In this document: positions 33,707 to 41,735 of the stretch, one piece after another
Position numbering within the stretch: the stretch's first letter is position 1
Layout: every line of letters starts with the position of its first letter
Source of the DNA: Acidobacteriaceae bacterium
GTDB lineage: Bacteria > Acidobacteriota > Terriglobia > Terriglobales > Acidobacteriaceae
Assembly (NCBI GenBank): GCA_003131315.1
Contig: PKUV01000133.1
Location: 1 to 54,657, forward strand
Direction of reading: 5' to 3'
DNA length: 54,657 bases
The notes under the pieces: generated by a model
The model's input: the letters and a program-made list of their open reading frames with translations, nothing else
What the model was told of the DNA's origin: nothing
Databases searched by the model: none
Translations under genes and position numbers: made by a program

Positions 33707-34519
33707 CTACCAACTGCCGCCCGCCCCACCACCGCCAGTACTCCCACCGCCAAACCCACCAAATCCGCCTCCACCAAATCCGCCTCCACCAAATCCACCA
33801 CCGCCACCGCCGCCGAACCCTCCGCCGCCTGATCCCAACAGCAACCCGAGCAAAAATCCCAGACCCCCACCACCCCGTCCACCGCCGCCTCCCCGAAATA
33901 TCGCTCGCAAAATAGGAATCACAATAAAAAAAAGAAGGAAGATTACAAAAATCGCCGCTCCTGCTCCACCGCCAGGCGCAGGTCGCTGGCGAATCGCGGC
34001 CAGAGGAGGCTGATTGTCCAACGTGACGCCCGCATCCTGCGCAATCACCGAGGCCACGCGCACAGTCAACAGCGTGACCGCTCCCGCATAATCCCCGCTG
34101 CGCAGCACGGGCACCATTTCCCGTCCGAACCCGCCCACCTTCCCGTCCGGAAGAATCGGCTCCAGCCCATATCCCACCGTGGTCCAATACTTGCGATCCG
34201 CCGTCGCCAGCAGGATCAGCACCCCGCGATCCTTCCCTTTCGCCCCGATGCCCCACTTCTGATACAGCGCCACCGCGTAACTCACCACGTCCTGCCCATC
34301 CACCGACTTCACCGTAACCACGGCAATCTGCGCCTGCGCCTTTTGATCCACCTGCCGGCAAAGATCGTCCAAGCGCGCCTGCGTAGGAGCATCCAGAACC
34401 CCGGCAAAATCGTTGACGTAGTTCGTGGCGCGCAGAGAAGCAATGGGCTCGGCCGGAACCCACACCGCCGCCCCCAGCACGATCCAGAAGATCGCCGAAA
34501 CTCTCGCCAGCCGCTTCAT
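33707..34519 (-). CDS. TPM-domain protein with Gly-rich C-terminus
   Basis: 270 residues. It has a signal peptide (1-23), a TPM domain (about 30-160; RATNYVNDFAGVLDAPTQAR, GKDRGVLILLATADRKYWT, GYGLEPILPDGKVGGFGREM), a transmembrane helix (about 185-205) and a C-terminus made almost only of Gly, with Phe, Leu and Ser, ending in SW. The domain faces the periplasm. TPM proteins include photosystem-repair and membrane-protease partners, but the bacterial role is uncertain. Confidence 0.9.
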   Translation of the reverse strand: MKRLARVSAIFWIVLGAAVWVPAEPIASLRATNYVNDFAGVLDAPTQARLDDLCRQVDQKAQAQIAVVTVKSVDGQDVVSYAVALYQKWGIGAKGKDRGVLILLATADRKYWTTVGYGLEPILPDGKVGGFGREMVPVLRSGDYAGAVTLLTVRVASVIAQDAGVTLDNQPPLAAIRQRPAPGGGAGAAIFVIFLLFFIVIPILRAIFRGGGGGRGGGGLGFLLGLLLGSGGGGFGGGGGGGFGGGGFGGGGFGGFGGGSTGGGGAGGSW

Positions 34520-34571
34520 TCGGAAAAATTGTACAGGAGTGCACTCCGCAAAGGGTTGAACACTACAACGT

Positions 34572-34704
34572 AGGTGCCGCTAGCGCGTGATTATTACTGT
34601 TGTCAATCCAAGCTTGCGGGTGGAGAGCCGGGCGTCCCCGCCCGGCTGGACGGGCGAGACGCCCGTCCCTCCACCGTATGACTCATCACGCGGTCACGGT
34701 ACTA
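34572..34704. mobile_element. MITE-like element with CGCGTGAT inverted ends
   Basis: The left end at 34572-34596 and right end at 34677-34701 carry inverted copies of CGCGTGAT inside longer imperfect terminal repeats. The inner hairpins GGGCGTCCCCGCCC and ACGGGCGAGACGCCCGT match the copy at 7224-7310. Its right end abuts the TAG stop codon of the NrfD-like gene (34702-34704). Confidence 0.7.
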
Positions 34705-35619
34705 GATCCCATTCCCGCGTGCCCCGAACGCGGGCGCCGTCTGCGGAGAGAATAATCCGGACTTTAGCATGAGCATGAGCAGCGAGAAGTCTCCCGTTAA
34801 TTCACATCCGGCGATCACCAGCGACAGCCCTCGCGCCTGCCACTGCGGTTGAACCAATGAGAGCATTAAGGTCGCAATCAATCCGACCGCGACGATCAGT
34901 CCGAAGAAAACGCGGGCATATCTGCCCTTCACCCACATGCGAACGGTTTCCTGGGCGGCCGGCGTCAAGCGCGACATGCGCAACAGATACAGGCAGAGCA
35001 ACAAGAAGTTCGCGATCAGTAGATAAGGCTCGGCTTTTTCCAACCATGCGATTTTCCGGCTCTCATAGTCCTGCAGAGCGCCCAACGTGATGGTGAGCGT
35101 GGCGCCGCCCAGAGTGGCGTACATCAGGATCAACAACGGCAGAAGCTGCGTATTCCAGAAGGGGATGGCAGCCGAGTGGTTCATCACGAAGCCGTCGTAG
35201 AACATAATGAAAAGGCCGGAGACGATGGCGATCGCCTTCGCCGCGGTCGCTATGCTTGCACTAGCTTGCCACTCCGAACCCAGGATCGTGGGCAACAGCA
35301 GGATTCCACCGCTTAACGCAAACAACCCGCTTGCCCAGATTCCGCGCGCGATCCAGGAGCGGTCCGGACGCATGGCGGCGCGCCAAAAACGCTCCGGGCG
35401 GCCAAGATACATCAAGTGCGCGCCGTTCTTGCCGAGGACCACAACCAGGTATCCCACTATCATTCCGAGCCGCTGCCCGGTGGCCAGCGATATCAGGAAA
35501 AGGCCGGCTCCAAGGCCTCCGCAGAAAAATGCCGTACCGATCAGCCAGTTCCACCAGGCCTGGCGATAGTAACCATATGCAAACCGGTGCGGAGCGACTG
35601 TAATGGATGATGTCGTCAT
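34702..35619 (-). CDS. NrfD/PsrC-type quinone-interacting membrane subunit
   Basis: 305 residues with about eight transmembrane helices. The start (YYRQAWWNWLIGTAFFCGGLGAGLF) and GRPERFWRAAMRPDRSW loop are typical of NrfD-like anchors. These exchange electrons with the quinone pool and pass them to the Fe-S subunit encoded 81 nt upstream. It is the last gene of the molybdoenzyme operon. Its TAG stop lies at the edge of a MITE-like repeat. Confidence 0.9.
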   Translation of the reverse strand: MTTSSITVAPHRFAYGYYRQAWWNWLIGTAFFCGGLGAGLFLISLATGQRLGMIVGYLVVVLGKNGAHLMYLGRPERFWRAAMRPDRSWIARGIWASGLFALSGGILLLPTILGSEWQASASIATAAKAIAIVSGLFIMFYDGFVMNHSAAIPFWNTQLLPLLILMYATLGGATLTITLGALQDYESRKIAWLEKAEPYLLIANFLLLCLYLLRMSRLTPAAQETVRMWVKGRYARVFFGLIVAVGLIATLMLSLVQPQWQARGLSLVIAGCELTGDFSLLMLMLKSGLFSPQTAPAFGARGNGI

Positions 35620-35700
35620 CGTTGAAACCTCAGGGATCCGAGCCCTTTTCTCTAATACCGCCGGTCTATGAATCGGGAACCGGGAACCGGCCGCAGCCTG

Positions 35701-36315
35701 CTAGTCGTCCAGATAGAACACGCTCGGTTTCGTGTTGCACTCGGGCAGAAGCGTCCATCCCTTGCGTTCGCGGATCAGCTTCTGCAGCTTGCCATCTTCC
35801 GGCTCCAGATCGCCAAAGATTCTGGCGTCGGTGGGACACGTGATGACGCACGCCGGCTCCAACCCTTGATCCACACGATGCCCGCACAAAGTGCATTTCG
35901 TCATCGTGCCCTCTTCGAACTCGGCGAACTTGATGGCTTCGTATGGACTCAGGCCATCGGTGCTGTACCCATGTTCGAGCAATCCCTTCTCCATGAAATG
36001 GCGGTTCATATAGGGACATGCGACCGCGCAGGCGCGGCAGCCGATGCACTTCTCGCGCTCCACCATGACCAAGCCGTCGTTGCGAATCCAGGTGGCTCCT
36101 GAAGGGCACGCCTGCGCGCAGGGCGCGTCGTCGCAGTGATTGCATAGCACGGGCAGGAAAGTGCGCCTGGTCTTGGGATAGGTGCCGACCTCGCGCGTGA
36201 TCACGCGCGCGTAATGCACACCTTCGGGCGTGCCGTTCTCCTGTTTGCAGGCGAGCGTGCAGGCGTTGCATCCGATGCAGCGCTTCAGATCGATCACCAT
36301 TCCGAGTCTTGCCAT
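35701..36315 (-). CDS. four-cluster 4Fe-4S electron-transfer subunit (DmsB/PsrB-like)
   Basis: 204 residues with four Cys groups: CIGCNACTLACK, CNHCDDAPCAQACP, CIGCRACAVACP and CTLCGHRVDQGLEPACVITCP. The last two have the spacing typical of molybdoenzyme beta subunits. No signal peptide. The start is ATG at 36315 with GGAG upstream. It would carry electrons between the NrfD anchor and the catalytic subunit. It starts 10 nt after the MoaD-like gene ends. Confidence 0.92.
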   Translation of the reverse strand: MARLGMVIDLKRCIGCNACTLACKQENGTPEGVHYARVITREVGTYPKTRRTFLPVLCNHCDDAPCAQACPSGATWIRNDGLVMVEREKCIGCRACAVACPYMNRHFMEKGLLEHGYSTDGLSPYEAIKFAEFEEGTMTKCTLCGHRVDQGLEPACVITCPTDARIFGDLEPEDGKLQKLIRERKGWTLLPECNTKPSVFYLDD

Positions 36316-36325
36316 GAGTGCTCCG

Positions 36326-36613
36326 CTAACCTCCGTGCAGATGGCGCAGGATCGCCATCGTGACGACCTCTTCCCCGCCCTGCAGCGGCTTGTTCAATTG
36401 ATCGGACTTGAGACTCAGACCGTTCACAACAATCGCAAAATCGCCGCGCAGCCTGCCCTCGCACACCAGGTTGTCGTAGAGGCTGCGGCCGTCCACGGTT
36501 CCGAGTGAGCGCAACAGCTCGGCAACCGTCGCGCGCTCGAATTCCACTCTGCGCCGGCTGAAGCCCAGCATCTTGCGTGTCGCACCGAGGGCGGAAATGT
36601 TGGCGGCCGGCAT
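36326..36613 (-). CDS. ThiS/MoaD-like beta-grasp protein ending in Gly-Gly
   Basis: 95 residues. The ATG at 36613 overlaps the stop of the catalytic subunit (TGATG), so the two are translationally coupled. The segment VEFERATVAELLRSLG, then VNGLSLKSDQLNKPLQGGEEVVTM, follows the beta-grasp pattern of ThiS/MoaD. It ends HLHGG, as sulfur-carrier members do. A role in sulfur delivery to this molybdoenzyme's cofactor is inference; a structural or regulatory ubiquitin-like role is possible. Confidence 0.75.
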   Translation of the reverse strand: MPAANISALGATRKMLGFSRRRVEFERATVAELLRSLGTVDGRSLYDNLVCEGRLRGDFAIVVNGLSLKSDQLNKPLQGGEEVVTMAILRHLHGG

Positions 36614-39117
36614 CAGATTTTCTCCACCCGAACGCGCGCGCTCGATTCCAATCCTCCCGTGGCGCTGTCGGTGTAGCGCATCGAACCGGTCAACAACCGG
36701 TTGAAATGGCTTCCCCTTTGCTTCTGACGGTCGTTGGTAACGAAATGGCGCGTAATCGCGTTGCTCACGCCGAACACTTCCGGATGAATCCCTTCCACCA
36801 CCTGAGCCTGCCCCTCGATACTGCCTGCCGGCGATGTCAACCGGATTCGGCTCCCCGTCTGGATTCCGAGGTTCTCCGCCGTAATCGGGTTTACCAGGAT
36901 TCCACCGTGGATCGCATCTTTCTCGCTCACTTCCGACAGCCACGGCATGACCACGGTATCCGCAAACGTGTGCAAGCTCTCTTTGAAGGTGATGGCATAA
37001 AACCGGTATCCGGCCTTGCCGTCCTCGATCACCTGCGAGTTTTTCCAAAAAGGCAGCGGCTGGTAGTTGTCGAGCGGCCAGTCCTTCATCCCCACCTGCT
37101 CGAACTTCTGTTGCATCTCGTCGCCGAGCCGTTTGATGAACTCGAAGTAGAACGGAATGCGCAGCTTGCCATAAGGCATGTAGGTTTCTTCCGGCGTCCG
37201 GTAGCGAACGGCGTGGCCGTGCTCTTTGAACCAGTCCAGCCCCTTGTCGTCGCCGTAGATCGAGCGCGCATAGCGGTCCCAGAGTTCTTCCACGCCGTAA
37301 CGCTTCTCGGGATCGAGCAGGTATTTCGGATTGGCGGTGAAGCCGGTGACCACGTTGAGCAGATCGTTCCAGTCGTCACGGAAGCCCAGACGCTCGGCAA
37401 TCTCCGTCAGGATCTCGTACGCGTCCTTGGTGTCTCCGACCGGCTCAACCACCGGCTGCCGCAGGGAGTGCCCGGTCACCGCCGGCGGCTCCAGACAGTT
37501 CAGCAGGTACGATTCGAGATACGTATGGTCCGGCAGGAAGACATCCGCCCACTCGGTGGACTCTGTCCGCTGGATGTCAATCGCGACGACGAACTTCATC
37601 CGCGCCATGATCTTCTCGACCTTGTCCGTCTCCGGCAAATTCCAAAGCGGATTCGAGTGATACATGAGCATGACTTCGGGCGAGTAATTCAGACCGAACC
37701 GTTCCGGCTCGAGCAGCGTCTCGGTGTTGAGCTGGCCGGCGTCGAAGCCGATCGGGAACCACTCCATCAGGTGGGTCGAATCCGGCGGATACTTGAACGG
37801 AGGCGCGGGATGCAACTGGTGCGGCTCGGGCTTCAGCACTCCATCTTCGCCCTCATGAATGAAGAACCCGCGGTGGTCGAGCGGCACGCCCAAGTGCCCT
37901 CCGGGGACATCAATGTTGCCCACCAGCATGTTGAACATCTTGTAGGTGAGGTTGTCGAAAAGCCCGTTGGCGTGCGACTGCGAGCCGCGATAGTAGTTGA
38001 GCGCCGCCGGACGGAAGGGGTAGGTTTTGCCTTCGATCTCGACGGTCGCGCCAATCTGCGCCGCCTCCACAAACTCGCGGGCAATTCGCCGGATGGTCTC
38101 CGCCGAAACCGTGCAGATCTCCGACATGCGTTCCGGGGTGTGGTCCCGCAGCTGATCCGCCCAAACTTGAAACCCGGTGCGCACGCGCATGCCGGCAAAT
38201 TCGTACGCGCCTTCAAGCGCCATATCGGCGGGGGCGGCTGCATTCCATGGTTGAGGGGCTGCGAGTTGCATGTCCCAGACCATGGCGCGTCCCTCGTCGT
38301 CGCGCAGCAAGTATCCGTCCTCTTTCACCAGGTAAGGCGCGTTGGTGCGGTCGCGCAGGAATTCGCGGTCATACTGCTTCAGTTCGTGGATGAGCACATG
38401 AGCCATGCCCAGAACGAATGCGCGGTCGGTGCCCGGCAGGGTCGGAATCCACTCGTCCGCCTTGGCGGCGGCAACCGACATCCGCGGGTCGAGCGTCACC
38501 ACCCTCATTCCCCGCATGCGAGCGTCGGCCATTCGTTTTGCGCTCCCCGAAAGATGCAGGTGCGAGGAAAAGCCGTCTCCGGAACCGATCTGGATCCAGT
38601 AATTGCAGCGATCGTAGTCGTTGATCGCCGCAAACGAGCCGTCCACTGAGCCGTTCACGGGGTGGTAGGACCCGCCGCAGTAGTTCCCCAGCGAAGTGAA
38701 GAAGTTCGGCGAGCCGAACACTGCCGGCCATCCCCAGAGCAGAATGCGCTGGAAGTCGCCGATGGCGCACAGCAGTTTGCGTGGATCGTCGGCCCGCACC
38801 TTGCCCAGTTCGCGGGCAACGGTGCCGTAGGCTTCGTCCCACGAAATCTCCACCCATTTCGGATCTATGCCGGGCCCTTTCCGCGGGTTGGTCCGCTTCA
38901 TGGGTTTGAGCACGCGCGTGGAATCGTACAAGCGCGACAGCCCGGCATTGCCCTTGGGACACAGCTTGCCTAGATTGTCGGGATTGGTCGGATCGCCCTC
39001 GATCTTGAGCGCGACCCCATCACGAACCTGTACCCGGATCCCGCAGCCATGCAGGCACATGCCGCACGTGCTTGGTATCCAGTTGGATTCGGCCGGGACC
39101 GATTGCGCCACTGCCAT
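36613..39117 (-). CDS. molybdopterin oxidoreductase catalytic subunit (PsrA/PhsA-like)
   Basis: 834 residues from ATG at 39117 (GTG at 39129 is possible). N-terminal 4Fe-4S motif Cys18-x2-Cys21-x3-Cys25-x27-Cys53 (STCGMCLHGCG ... LCPKG). GNYCGGSYHPVNGSVDGSF carries a candidate Mo-ligand Cys, and the C-terminal molybdopterin dinucleotide-binding domain has HGGILVNPITAENLGIQTGS. No twin-Arg signal is seen, and a stop codon upstream rules out a longer leader, so it should be cytoplasmic. The substrate is unknown: polysulfide, thiosulfate or tetrathionate-type are among several options. Confidence 0.88.
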   Translation of the reverse strand: MAVAQSVPAESNWIPSTCGMCLHGCGIRVQVRDGVALKIEGDPTNPDNLGKLCPKGNAGLSRLYDSTRVLKPMKRTNPRKGPGIDPKWVEISWDEAYGTVARELGKVRADDPRKLLCAIGDFQRILLWGWPAVFGSPNFFTSLGNYCGGSYHPVNGSVDGSFAAINDYDRCNYWIQIGSGDGFSSHLHLSGSAKRMADARMRGMRVVTLDPRMSVAAAKADEWIPTLPGTDRAFVLGMAHVLIHELKQYDREFLRDRTNAPYLVKEDGYLLRDDEGRAMVWDMQLAAPQPWNAAAPADMALEGAYEFAGMRVRTGFQVWADQLRDHTPERMSEICTVSAETIRRIAREFVEAAQIGATVEIEGKTYPFRPAALNYYRGSQSHANGLFDNLTYKMFNMLVGNIDVPGGHLGVPLDHRGFFIHEGEDGVLKPEPHQLHPAPPFKYPPDSTHLMEWFPIGFDAGQLNTETLLEPERFGLNYSPEVMLMYHSNPLWNLPETDKVEKIMARMKFVVAIDIQRTESTEWADVFLPDHTYLESYLLNCLEPPAVTGHSLRQPVVEPVGDTKDAYEILTEIAERLGFRDDWNDLLNVVTGFTANPKYLLDPEKRYGVEELWDRYARSIYGDDKGLDWFKEHGHAVRYRTPEETYMPYGKLRIPFYFEFIKRLGDEMQQKFEQVGMKDWPLDNYQPLPFWKNSQVIEDGKAGYRFYAITFKESLHTFADTVVMPWLSEVSEKDAIHGGILVNPITAENLGIQTGSRIRLTSPAGSIEGQAQVVEGIHPEVFGVSNAITRHFVTNDRQKQRGSHFNRLLTGSMRYTDSATGGLESSARVRVEKI

Positions 39118-39168
39118 GGGACCCCCCACGTGATCTGGGGAGTTTCGCTTGGATGGTCACATCCATTC

Positions 39169-39184
39169 TGTGATGTTGCTCACA
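39169..39184. promoter_or_regulatory. CRP-type operator palindrome
   Basis: TGTGATGTTGCTCACA fits TGTGA-N6-TCACA exactly. It lies 52 nt upstream of the molybdoenzyme start and about 150 nt upstream of the divergent lipoprotein gene. It suggests control by a CRP/FNR-family regulator. Confidence 0.65.
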
Positions 39185-39228
39185 TATCCGTGTGATTTGC
39201 GCCCGCGGCCTCCTTCCCCCAACCATTT

Positions 39229-39244
39229 GTGAGACAGCTCTCAC
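39229..39244. promoter_or_regulatory. second palindrome, possible operator
   Basis: GTGAGACAGCTCTCAC is a perfect palindrome (6-bp arms, 4-nt centre) in the same divergent region, 92 nt upstream of the lipoprotein start. It partly resembles the CRP site. Confidence 0.45.
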
Positions 39245-39335
39245 TAAACGCCAGACCACACGCATCGCCCAACCATGCTTGCCAGCTGCCGATGCGTTGG
39301 GTGTAAGATTCCGACCATCTGATCAGGAGCATCCA

Positions 39336-40040
39336 ATGAGAATCCATCCCAAACTGATTTGCTGTTTTCTTCCGGTTGTATTCCTATGCGGCTGCAAGAA
39401 GAGCGGCAGCACGCAGGAGACCTCCACGACCAAGCCGGCTGCAAGCACGAACGCCGCCCCGGCAACCACGACGCCAACTGCAAGCACTCCTGCTGCTGCA
39501 CCCGGCAGCGCGGACACTGGCGCATCCGCTGAAACAAGCGCCAGGATGGCTGCCGCCGACTGGGCATTGAAACAAGATGAGATCAAGAGAGATCCCAACG
39601 GCCAGTGGGCGATTCAGGCCACCGCGTCCTCAACCTACAATGACGCCCAAGGCGCAGCGGACTGGTCGGCCAATCAGGCGACCGGGGCTCCTAATGTTGA
39701 TAAGTACGGAGATAATGGAGCGGCCTGGACATCGAAAACCCCGGATGGCGGTATTGAGTGGCTGGACTTGAAATATCCCAAACCCGTGTACGCCACGGAG
39801 GTGCGTGTTCGCGAGTCCTGTGGCTCGGGGGCGGTGATCAAAATTGAAGTCTACGATGAGCAGGGCGGATCCCACGCCGTCTGGCAAGGCAACGATCCGA
39901 CCACCGAATTGAACTATCTCATGGTCAAATTCCCCAAGACCACGTTCAAGACCGCCCGCGTCAAGATCACGCTCGCGACCAATGTCGTCCCGGGATGGAA
40001 TGAGATTGACGCGGTTCAACTCGTGGGCGCCGATCAATAG
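39336..40040 (+). CDS. lipoprotein with discoidin/F5-8-like domain
   Basis: 234 residues from ATG at 39336, which has AGGAG upstream. The lipobox is VFLCGCKKSG with lipidated Cys at about 20. A Thr/Ala/Pro-rich linker (about 25-75) separates it from a beta-sandwich that looks like a F5/8 type C domain: IQATASSTYNDAQGAADWSA, ATGAPNVDKYGDNGAAWTS, DGGIEWLDLKYPKPVYATEV and a final VVPGWNEIDAVQLVG. Such domains bind carbohydrate or other surfaces. It is divergent from the molybdoenzyme operon. Confidence 0.82.
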   Translation: MRIHPKLICCFLPVVFLCGCKKSGSTQETSTTKPAASTNAAPATTTPTASTPAAAPGSADTGASAETSARMAAADWALKQDEIKRDPNGQWAIQATASSTYNDAQGAADWSANQATGAPNVDKYGDNGAAWTSKTPDGGIEWLDLKYPKPVYATEVRVRESCGSGAVIKIEVYDEQGGSHAVWQGNDPTTELNYLMVKFPKTTFKTARVKITLATNVVPGWNEIDAVQLVGADQ

Positions 40041-40325
40041 CAGCTGACTAGAACTGGTTTAGCAGCCCGTGGTGCAATGCGACCCGGCTTTTCAACTCGC
40101 GATTCGCCAGATTTTGTCATCCCAAGCGAAGCGAGGGATAACAATTCATGCGGCACACTCTGCGAAAGGGTGGAATACGGCGAACCATCGCAGCTCAGCT
40201 TTCCCCTGTGCCCCCCTGTGCCCTCTGTGGTTAAGCCTTTTGCTCCTGCAATCTGCAATCTGACTTAGGCAATCGCTCCATGATATGTTGACTGTTCGCT
40301 GCTCAAGCCCACGCAGCTCAAGCCC
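40041..40325. other. intergenic stretch with repeat fragments
   Basis: 285 bases before the carbonic anhydrase gene. It carries a single arm of the TCATCCTGAGCGAAGCG family (40115-40142) and of the CCTGTG...CCTCTGTGG family (40200-40235). No gene seen. Confidence 0.5.
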
Positions 40326-40847
40326 ATGATCCGCTCCTACAAAGGCGTCACCCCCCAGTTCCCCGACACCTGCTACGTCGACGACTCCGCCCAGCTCATC
40401 GGCGACGTCATTCTCGGCGAGCACTCCAGCGTCTGGATGAACGCCGTCCTCCGCGGCGACGTCCACCAGATCCGCGTCGGCCACTACTCCAACATTCAGG
40501 ACAACTGCGTCCTCCACGGCATGAAAGAACAATATGGCGTCTACCTTGGCGACTACGTCAGCGTAGGCCACAACGCCATCCTTCACGGCTGCAAGATCGA
40601 AGCCCGCTGCCTCATCGGCATGGGCTCCATCATCCTCAACGGCGCCGTCATCGGATCCGGCTCCATCATCGCCGCCGGTACCCTGATCCCCGAGAAGACG
40701 ATCGTAGAACCGAATTCCCTCTGGATGGGTTCCCCAGGAAAATTTCGCCGCCGCCTGGATGAAAAAGACCAGGAAACAATCCTCCGCTACGCCGATAATT
40801 ACCTCGGCTACAAGGAGTCGTACTTGATGGAGAGAAAAAACTCTTAG
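40326..40847 (+). CDS. gamma-class carbonic anhydrase-like hexapeptide protein
   Basis: 173 residues forming a left-handed beta-helix. Repeats such as LIGDVILGEHSSVWMNAVLR and IGMGSIILNGAVIGSGSII are typical. Zinc-ligand-like His occur in VGHYSNIQDNCVLH and VSVGHNAILHGC, so a metal site is likely. CO2 hydration is the family reaction (YrdA/CamH type), although many members lack measurable activity. The TAG stop (40845-40847) is the last three bases of the first unit of a heptamer array. Confidence 0.92.
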   Translation: MIRSYKGVTPQFPDTCYVDDSAQLIGDVILGEHSSVWMNAVLRGDVHQIRVGHYSNIQDNCVLHGMKEQYGVYLGDYVSVGHNAILHGCKIEARCLIGMGSIILNGAVIGSGSIIAAGTLIPEKTIVEPNSLWMGSPGKFRRRLDEKDQETILRYADNYLGYKESYLMERKNS

Positions 40848-40896
40848 CTCTTAGCTGTTGGCTGTCAGCTCTCAGCTGTCAGTCCTCAGCTCTTCG
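40841..40896 (+). repeat. heptamer tandem array, 8 units, starting at a stop codon
   Basis: Eight in-phase units of CTNTYAG type, for example CTCTTAG and CTGTCAG. The first unit contains the TAG stop of the carbonic anhydrase gene. Confidence 0.88.
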
Positions 40897-41117
40897 CAGC
40901 CTGCGGCGGAAGTGATGCTCCCTATCGCCGGAATCCAGCCCCGGCAGGGGCGAACCAGCTTAGCCCAGCGCTTCAGCGCTGGGAAAAGTGCAAGAAATGA
41001 TTTCAAGTCCCGGAGGGACGACCCAGTTCTCACGCACACTTTAGGGGCTGCGGGTCGATTCCAAAGCCGCGAAGCGCCGCAAGAATACAACCCACGGCGC
41101 AAGACGCGGGTCCTCCC

Positions 41118-41565
41118 TCACCAATTCGCTACCCGATGTTTGAAGCTGGACGCCGCTCCCAGCCCATTCACAGTCGTGCCCACAACCAGGACTGCACGCC
41201 CCATGTTGTCGTGGTGTCTTCTGTGCAACATATAAGCGGTCGCGATTTCAGCACCGAACAGCGCCGCTGTAGCCGCCACCTGCACCAGAGGTGTATGCAC
41301 AAATGGACGGGCCAATGGATTGTATTCTTCGCCGCCACCATCCATGTTCCGGCGCGTTACAAAGCTGTCGGCAGCCTTGGCGGCTCCGTCGAGCGTGACC
41401 AGCGCAATTGTGGACGACGTCCAGAATCGTGAAGCCGCCAGATCTCCGCGCGTCCAGATCTCCGCGCGTTATGTATGGATGCATCGCAAAAGCGTAATGC
41501 GCCTCTTGAGCGCGCAGAATGCCAGCCATCCCCGCCAGCACTAGAATCACCATGAGCATTTTCAT
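41118..41565 (-). pseudogene. membrane protein gene frameshifted by a 16-bp tandem duplication
   Basis: The start at 41565 gives MKMLMVILVLAGMAGILRAQ (signal peptide), then HYAFAMHPYITRGDL. From 41345 downward another frame reads NPLARPFVHTPLVQVAATAA and a membrane segment. At 41438-41469 the 16-mer CCAGATCTCCGCGCGT occurs twice in tandem. Removing one copy (16 nt shifts the frame by one) joins the halves into a 143-residue protein with two hydrophobic segments. Function unknown. The duplication must be real in the genome, not an assembly error, for the gene to be broken. Confidence 0.8.
41438..41469 (-). repeat. exact 16-bp tandem duplication
   Basis: Copy one 41438-41453, copy two 41454-41469, both CCAGATCTCCGCGCGT. 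It explains the frameshift in the surrounding gene. Confidence 0.95.
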
Positions 41566-41735
41566 TGCAAACACGGGTCGCGCACACGGACCCTCACATG
41601 CCCATCGGAATAAAAGTAAAATTTTTGAAGGTTAACCGAATTTAAGAAACGGAAGGAACCGCAGCGCCGTTCAAGGACCAACTGCTTTGAGAAGGAAACC
41701 GCGCCCCGATATTCGTGCGAATTTTCTCGGTTGAT

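Noticed and set aside
36577-38649. Long open frame antisense to the molybdoenzyme gene (about 690 codons)
   Set aside because: GC-rich shadow frame. The opposite strand carries Fe-S and cofactor motifs and a ribosome site.
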